From NCBI RefSeq assembly GCF_033118175.1, contig NC_083704.1, positions 49,006,501 through 49,070,500 of the forward strand: DNA of 64,000 nucleotides, read 5' to 3'. A program made the position numbers and the translations under genes. Origin of the DNA: Dama dama (taxonomy: Eukaryota; Chordata; Mammalia; Artiodactyla; Cervidae). Each line of letters starts with the position of its first letter. The first letter of the stretch is position 1. A model generated the notes under the pieces. It made no database searches. It was not told where the DNA came from and was given only the letters and a program-made list of their open reading frames with translations. Shown piece after piece: positions 60,036 through 64,000 of this stretch.

Positions 60036-60964
60036 GATTTCACCCTGAAATCTCTGAACAGACTTGAGACTAGAATCCTCATCTTCTGACTTCTTGCTCA
60101 GGGATATTTTCTCTGTAAAGGCAAAAAAAGAAAAGAGTACAAAATGCTCACTCTCTGTCTCCCCGCCTCCCCCCGCCCCACATCTTATCAAGTCCTATTG
60201 AATTGGGGATTGTAAATCCGTGAGGTCAGTAAGCAGAAGATTAGACAGTGTCATGTAGGAGGTACCATCAGGGCTAGGCCTTTTCAGTCCATTTGTGGCT
60301 CATGAAAATGAAAGTACTTGCTTAAGGTAAGAAGCATGGTACTGCACATGTAGGTGCTCCATGAATTCCCAGGGAAGAGGTGGATTTTTATGGTAGAGAA
60401 TAAGGGAAAATGGGGGGTGCTTAGAATTAGACCTTCCCATTTCATCTGTTCAAAGTTAGCCTTCTTTTTCAATTTTTTTGCTTTATCATTACCTCATTGT
60501 CTAAAAGAAACACTTGCCTTCTTCAAACTGACTTTACTTTTTATCTAGTTTTTATTAGGTATTGTGGGTTTCTTTCTTTGTCAATTGTGAAACATTAAAA
60601 TGGTATTTACAACCTCCTAATAAGTGCCCCATTTCATTGCTCTTCTAATTGGATAAATTTTGTGAAACAAAACTACTTTCCTATCCACCTGTCTCTGTTG
60701 AAAGGGATAGCTTTATTTGTGTTTCCTGTTTGGTGTACAGGTTGAAGGATGCCTTAAATGCTTTGGATAGAATGTTAAAGAAGGCAGTGAGATTGGTTGC
60801 TGGTTGATTCCTCTGAGTAGCTTATAGCAGTTGTAAAGAATGAAATAAACCCTCTTTACTAAAGTAAAAATATAATTCTATATGAACTGTTTGTAGAAAA
60901 AGGAAAAAGAAAGATGAGTGAGACCTTATAGTGATAAAGAATCACTATTTACTTAGAATAAGAG

Positions 60965-61146
60965 TTGCAAGTTAGAGTGTGTGGCACAGATGTGGCCCAC
61001 CACCTGCTTTTTATGGCCTGGGAGCTAAGAGTGGTTTTACCTGTTTAAATGGTTGCGTTTGAAATGGTTATGTAAGTACCTATGTAATATCCTCTATTTT
61101 GCCTGTGACCCTCAAAGCCTGAAATATTAACTGGTTGTCCCTTTTA
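60965..61146. mobile_element. hAT-Charlie-like remnant, cut by BovB
   Basis: ggcccaccacctgcttttta tggcctgggagctaagagtg and aaagcctgaaatattaactg gttgtcccttttaagaaaaa match a common mammalian DNA-transposon remnant, ending at the BovB insertion. Confidence 0.5.
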
Positions 61147-61155
61147 AGAAAAAGT

Positions 61156-61418
61156 GTTGTGGTTATTGCTGTTCAGTCGCTAAAGTCATGTCTGACTCTC
61201 TCGACCCCATGAACTGCAGCACTCCAGGCTTCCCTGTCCTTCAGTGTCTCCCTGAGTTTGCTCAAATTTATGTCCATTGAGTCAGTGATTCCATCCAACC
61301 ATCTCATCCTATGTCACTCCCTTCTCCTCTTGCCCCCAGTCTTTCACAGCAGCAGAGACTTTTCCAATGAGTCGGCTCTTCACATCAGGTGGCCACAAAA
61401 TCTCGGAGCTTCAGTTTC
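61156..61418 (-). mobile_element. BovB 3' end, antisense
   Basis: ttgctgttcagtcgctaaag, ttgctcaaatttatgtccat, aatgagtcggctcttcacat and agcttcagtttcag. Candidate TSD agaaaaagt at 61147-61155 with a longer A run in the right copy (61419-61429). Confidence 0.9.
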
Positions 61419-62033
61419 AGAAAAAAAGTAGAGATTCCTAATTTCTATAATAGGTAAACAGATTTTGAATCAAGATATTCGGTTAAAAAATATGTGCATT
61501 AATTATATGTAGAGTGTAAAAACCTTACTACTTTTATGTATAACTTTTGAGTTTTTTTTAAATAGGAGGACAAGATTTTTTTCATTTCTGTACATTTTTC
61601 TTTTATAATTATTAGATCGGTGATTTTGATCTCCAGAAGTATAGTGCATTGTGTATTGCCAGTTATCACAAAAATCTGCAGCTCTTTTAGTAATGGTGGG
61701 TGTTGGTAAGGTAACTTGTGTGGATTAAAAAGGGACTCTGTGTGAAGTATTTACTAACCTGGAAAGTACCAGAGAAATGGATATTGCCATTGAAACTCCA
61801 TCAGAATTAGGAATTTCTGACCTAACTAAAGCACAGGTTTCCAGTTTGTCCTTCTCTTATGTTTTTAAAAATAGTGTGTTTATTGATTTTTTTTTAGGAT
61901 TATGCAATTAGTGGTTAAAAATCTGTTGCTGCTTTGAAGGAACTAGCATGAAAAAGAAAGTGCCCATGTGTATACAGGTTGTGTTAAAAAGTATTTACTT
62001 ACAGTAATTTTTGATGTGCTGTGGAATTGCTTG

Positions 62034-62239
62034 GGCTTCCCGGGTGGCCCAAGTGGGTAAAGAACCTACCTGCCACTGCAGGAGACGTGGGTTTGATCCC
62101 TGGTTTGGGAGGATCCCCTGGAGGAGGAAGTGGCAACCCACTCCAGTATTGTTGCCTGGGAAATTCCATGGATAGAGGAGCCTGGTGAACTCCGGTTCGT
62201 GGGGTCACAAAGAGGCAGAACACCGAGCACACTTGCACC
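62034..62239 (+). mobile_element. Bov-tA SINE
   Basis: gggcttcccgggtggcccaa, gaacctacctgccactgcag, ccactccagtattgttgcct and gtggggtcacaaagaggcag. Confidence 0.9.
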
Positions 62240-62469
62240 ATAGTTGCTAGGTTTTCTGATGGGAAGTGTTTGTGTTTAGTGAAGCCTAAGACCTGGTCAG
62301 AATGACAACTGAGAAATCCCCTTACTGTCCTTGGTCCTTCCTTCAGCCCTTACGGCAGTCAGGTCTCTTGGTGATGTTTGGTTGTGTGAATTGGGTTGCC
62401 AGTTTGAGCATTTTCAGTGTTGAGCGAGGACTCTGCCTATTAATGGAATTTTCCTTCATTGGTATAGGC

Positions 62470-62691
62470 CAGGGTTTCTCAACTTTAGTACTATTGACTT
62501 GGAGGAGGATAATGTTTTGTGATGGGGACAGTCCTGTGCAATCGTAGGATGTTTAACAGTATTCTGGGCCTCTATCCACTACATGCAAGTAGTACCTTTC
62601 CCCTTTCCCCAGTTGTGACAATTAAAAACAGCCCCACACATTGCAAAATACCCTCTGGGGACCAAAGTCACCTGGGTTGTGAACTCTGGTG
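62470..62691. mobile_element. MER20 hAT DNA transposon
   Basis: cagggtttctcaactttagt at one end and gtgaactctgg at the other are degenerate inverted termini. Between them are tcgtaggatgtttaacagta ttctgggcctctatccacta and ccagttgtgacaattaaaaa. Confidence 0.8.
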
Positions 62692-62900
62692 TAGAGTGAT
62701 TGACACCTCCTCTGGTAGTTAGCCTGTGGACATGGCAAATACAGTTATTCTCAGCCCCACCTGTTTTGAAGTTCTGTTTTACTGAGCCAGGGCGACCCAG
62801 ATCAAAATATTTCTTGACCCAAAGACTAACCTCAGGGGATAGAACTAGGAAACATACGTGCTGAGGGGAGGTGGGAGCTTAAGCCTGAAAAAGACCAGAG

Positions 62901-62932
62901 GTGTGTTTGTGTATTTGTGTGTGTGTGTGTAT
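62901..62932 (+). repeat. (TG)n microsatellite
   Basis: TG run with two interruptions. Confidence 0.9.
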
Positions 62933-63945
62933 AGGAGAGAAAGAGTGAAGCTTTCTCTGATTTCCCCCTCTCTCTTTCCTTCTGTCTGAGAAAAGGTAGC
63001 AGAGAAATCTTAAGGAAGGAGTTGGGGGTGGTGGTTTCATCTGAGATGCCACGTGGGAAGGTTGGGACATTTGATTCTCAGAAGGTAATAAAGATGTATC
63101 TGAGAAGACACATGACCTCACTTTTTGACTACTGAACTCTCACTATTAATTGGCAGTTCTGTTTTACAATAAATGTTGTTGTCTTTGCTTTCCCCCAAAT
63201 GGCCTATGAGTCTCCCTTTCTGTTTTTTAAATAAACATTTCTCTGCATGAACCACTGTCCACCCCTACCCCCACCCCAGCTCCACTAAACTTTAGAACAG
63301 TTTTGGAGTGTGGTGGTGGTTTTATCACATGGAAATGTAATACAGATGTTCAGAATTACCTTTTCTTTCTCCGCTTTGAAACATCATGGCCACACATGCT
63401 TTGCTGTAAGTACTATTTAGCATTTTATTATTACTATTAAAATATCTTGCCTCAGGCAGAGTCCCAGTAAATCTCAAGTAAAGGCAAATTTTAAATAGCA
63501 GTATTTATGCATATCACACTAAAAATCTGAACTCAAATTTGGCTTTTTATGCAACTGAAATCTTTATTTTTTGACTCACTTAACCAAGTCCTATAGTTTT
63601 ACCCTCTTTCTGACTCTAAAACTTTGTTCAGACTGTAGAATTTTGTTCACTAACCTTCCTGCTTTCCCCAGTTTTCTCAGGCTTGAGTTTTTCTCTTTAT
63701 TCTGCATATATCTTTGAACTCAGTCTGATCACTTAATGAAGTTTGAGAGGATTTGGACTGCCAGCATGAATTAGTTAGTGCGTGTTTTTTCAAAATTTAT
63801 TAATGGTGGGAAGTTCTCTTCTCACAGACAGTCCCACAGATGTGTGGCTGAGTTTCTGTGCTGTTCAAATGCTGCATGCTGGGGCCAGTGGTCATATACA
63901 AAGGAGATGCTGATCAACACCCAATGCATCCCCCATTCAGAAACC

Positions 63946-64000
63946 TGTTGTTGTTCAGTCGCTAAGTCGTGTCCGACTCTGAGACCACATGGTTCCTCTG
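63946..64000 (-). mobile_element. BovB/Bov-tA 3' end, antisense, cut by window edge
   Basis: tgttgttcagtcgctaagtc gtgtccgactct is the shared 3' end of BovB and Bov-tA in antisense; the loss of about seven bases after gactct and ggttcctctg at the edge favour Bov-tA. Cannot be settled within the window. Confidence 0.85.

Larger units (their letters stand above)
51200..64000 (+). other. ERC2 intron downstream of the exon (3' part outside window)
   Basis: Non-coding DNA with an MLT1-type LTR, BovB, Bov-tA, MIR, MER20 and a hAT-like remnant, listed separately. Nothing recognisable in 51230-52440, 54330-54950, 55435-57690, 58700-59690, 60040-60960, 61425-62030 and 62935-63940. No further ERC2 exon was seen, in keeping with the very large introns of this gene. 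Confidence 0.85.

Noticed and set aside
1..64000. CRISPR array, operon, prophage or other prokaryotic system
   Set aside because: The repeats are interspersed retroelements; the DNA is clearly mammalian with spliceosomal signals.

Overview
This window is a stretch of ruminant (bovid) nuclear DNA lying inside one large gene. The ruminant origin is shown by many copies of the LINE BovB, its tRNA-derived partner SINE Bov-tA, artiodactyl CHR-type SINEs, ruminant-type L1 3' ends and a bovid-type endogenous-retrovirus LTR, mixed with older mammalian repeats (L2, MIR, L1M, MLT1-like, MER5A, MER20). Cattle, sheep, goat or a close relative all fit; I cannot pick the species.

The only confident protein-coding sequence is one exon on the + strand at 50783-51199 (139 codons, phase 0 at both ends, consensus acceptor and donor). 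It encodes a coiled-coil segment of ERC2 (CAST/ELKS-alpha), a presynaptic active-zone scaffold protein. Residues that differ between the paralogues fit ERC2 and not ERC1. The rest of the window is the two flanking introns: about 50.8 kb upstream and 12.8 kb downstream, both cut by the window edges. About 640 bases upstream of the exon is a 24-base candidate in-frame microexon (50120-50143), unproven but the most interesting lead here.

Layout. 1-12 kb: intron with a CHR SINE, Bov-tA copies, a young BovB tail with perfect target-site duplication (TSD), L2 and MIR remnants, and a repeat-poor stretch at 9.1-11.4 kb. 12-19 kb: two related copies of an unassigned repeat, a solo LTR nested in an old L1, MIRs, an antisense BovB and a Bov-tA. 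19-31 kb: Bov-tA, LTR-like segments, four BovB copies including the longest (about 1.55 kb, reverse-transcriptase part, broken). 31-40 kb: antisense L1M, L2, CHR SINEs, AT-rich DNA. 40-47 kb: an internally deleted BovB, an L1 with a 5' inversion, three Bov-tA copies. 47-50 kb: MIR, L2 and two head-to-head L1M tails. 50-51.2 kb: candidate microexon and ERC2 exon. 51.2-64 kb: MLT1-type LTR, two BovB copies, MIRs, a hAT-like remnant split by BovB, a Bov-tA and MER20.

Almost all longer open reading frames outside the exon are fragments of BovB or read-through of SINEs. I saw no RNA gene, CRISPR array, operon or complete second gene. Family names and consensus comparisons come from memory of the families, not from a search, so boundaries of old repeats are approximate.
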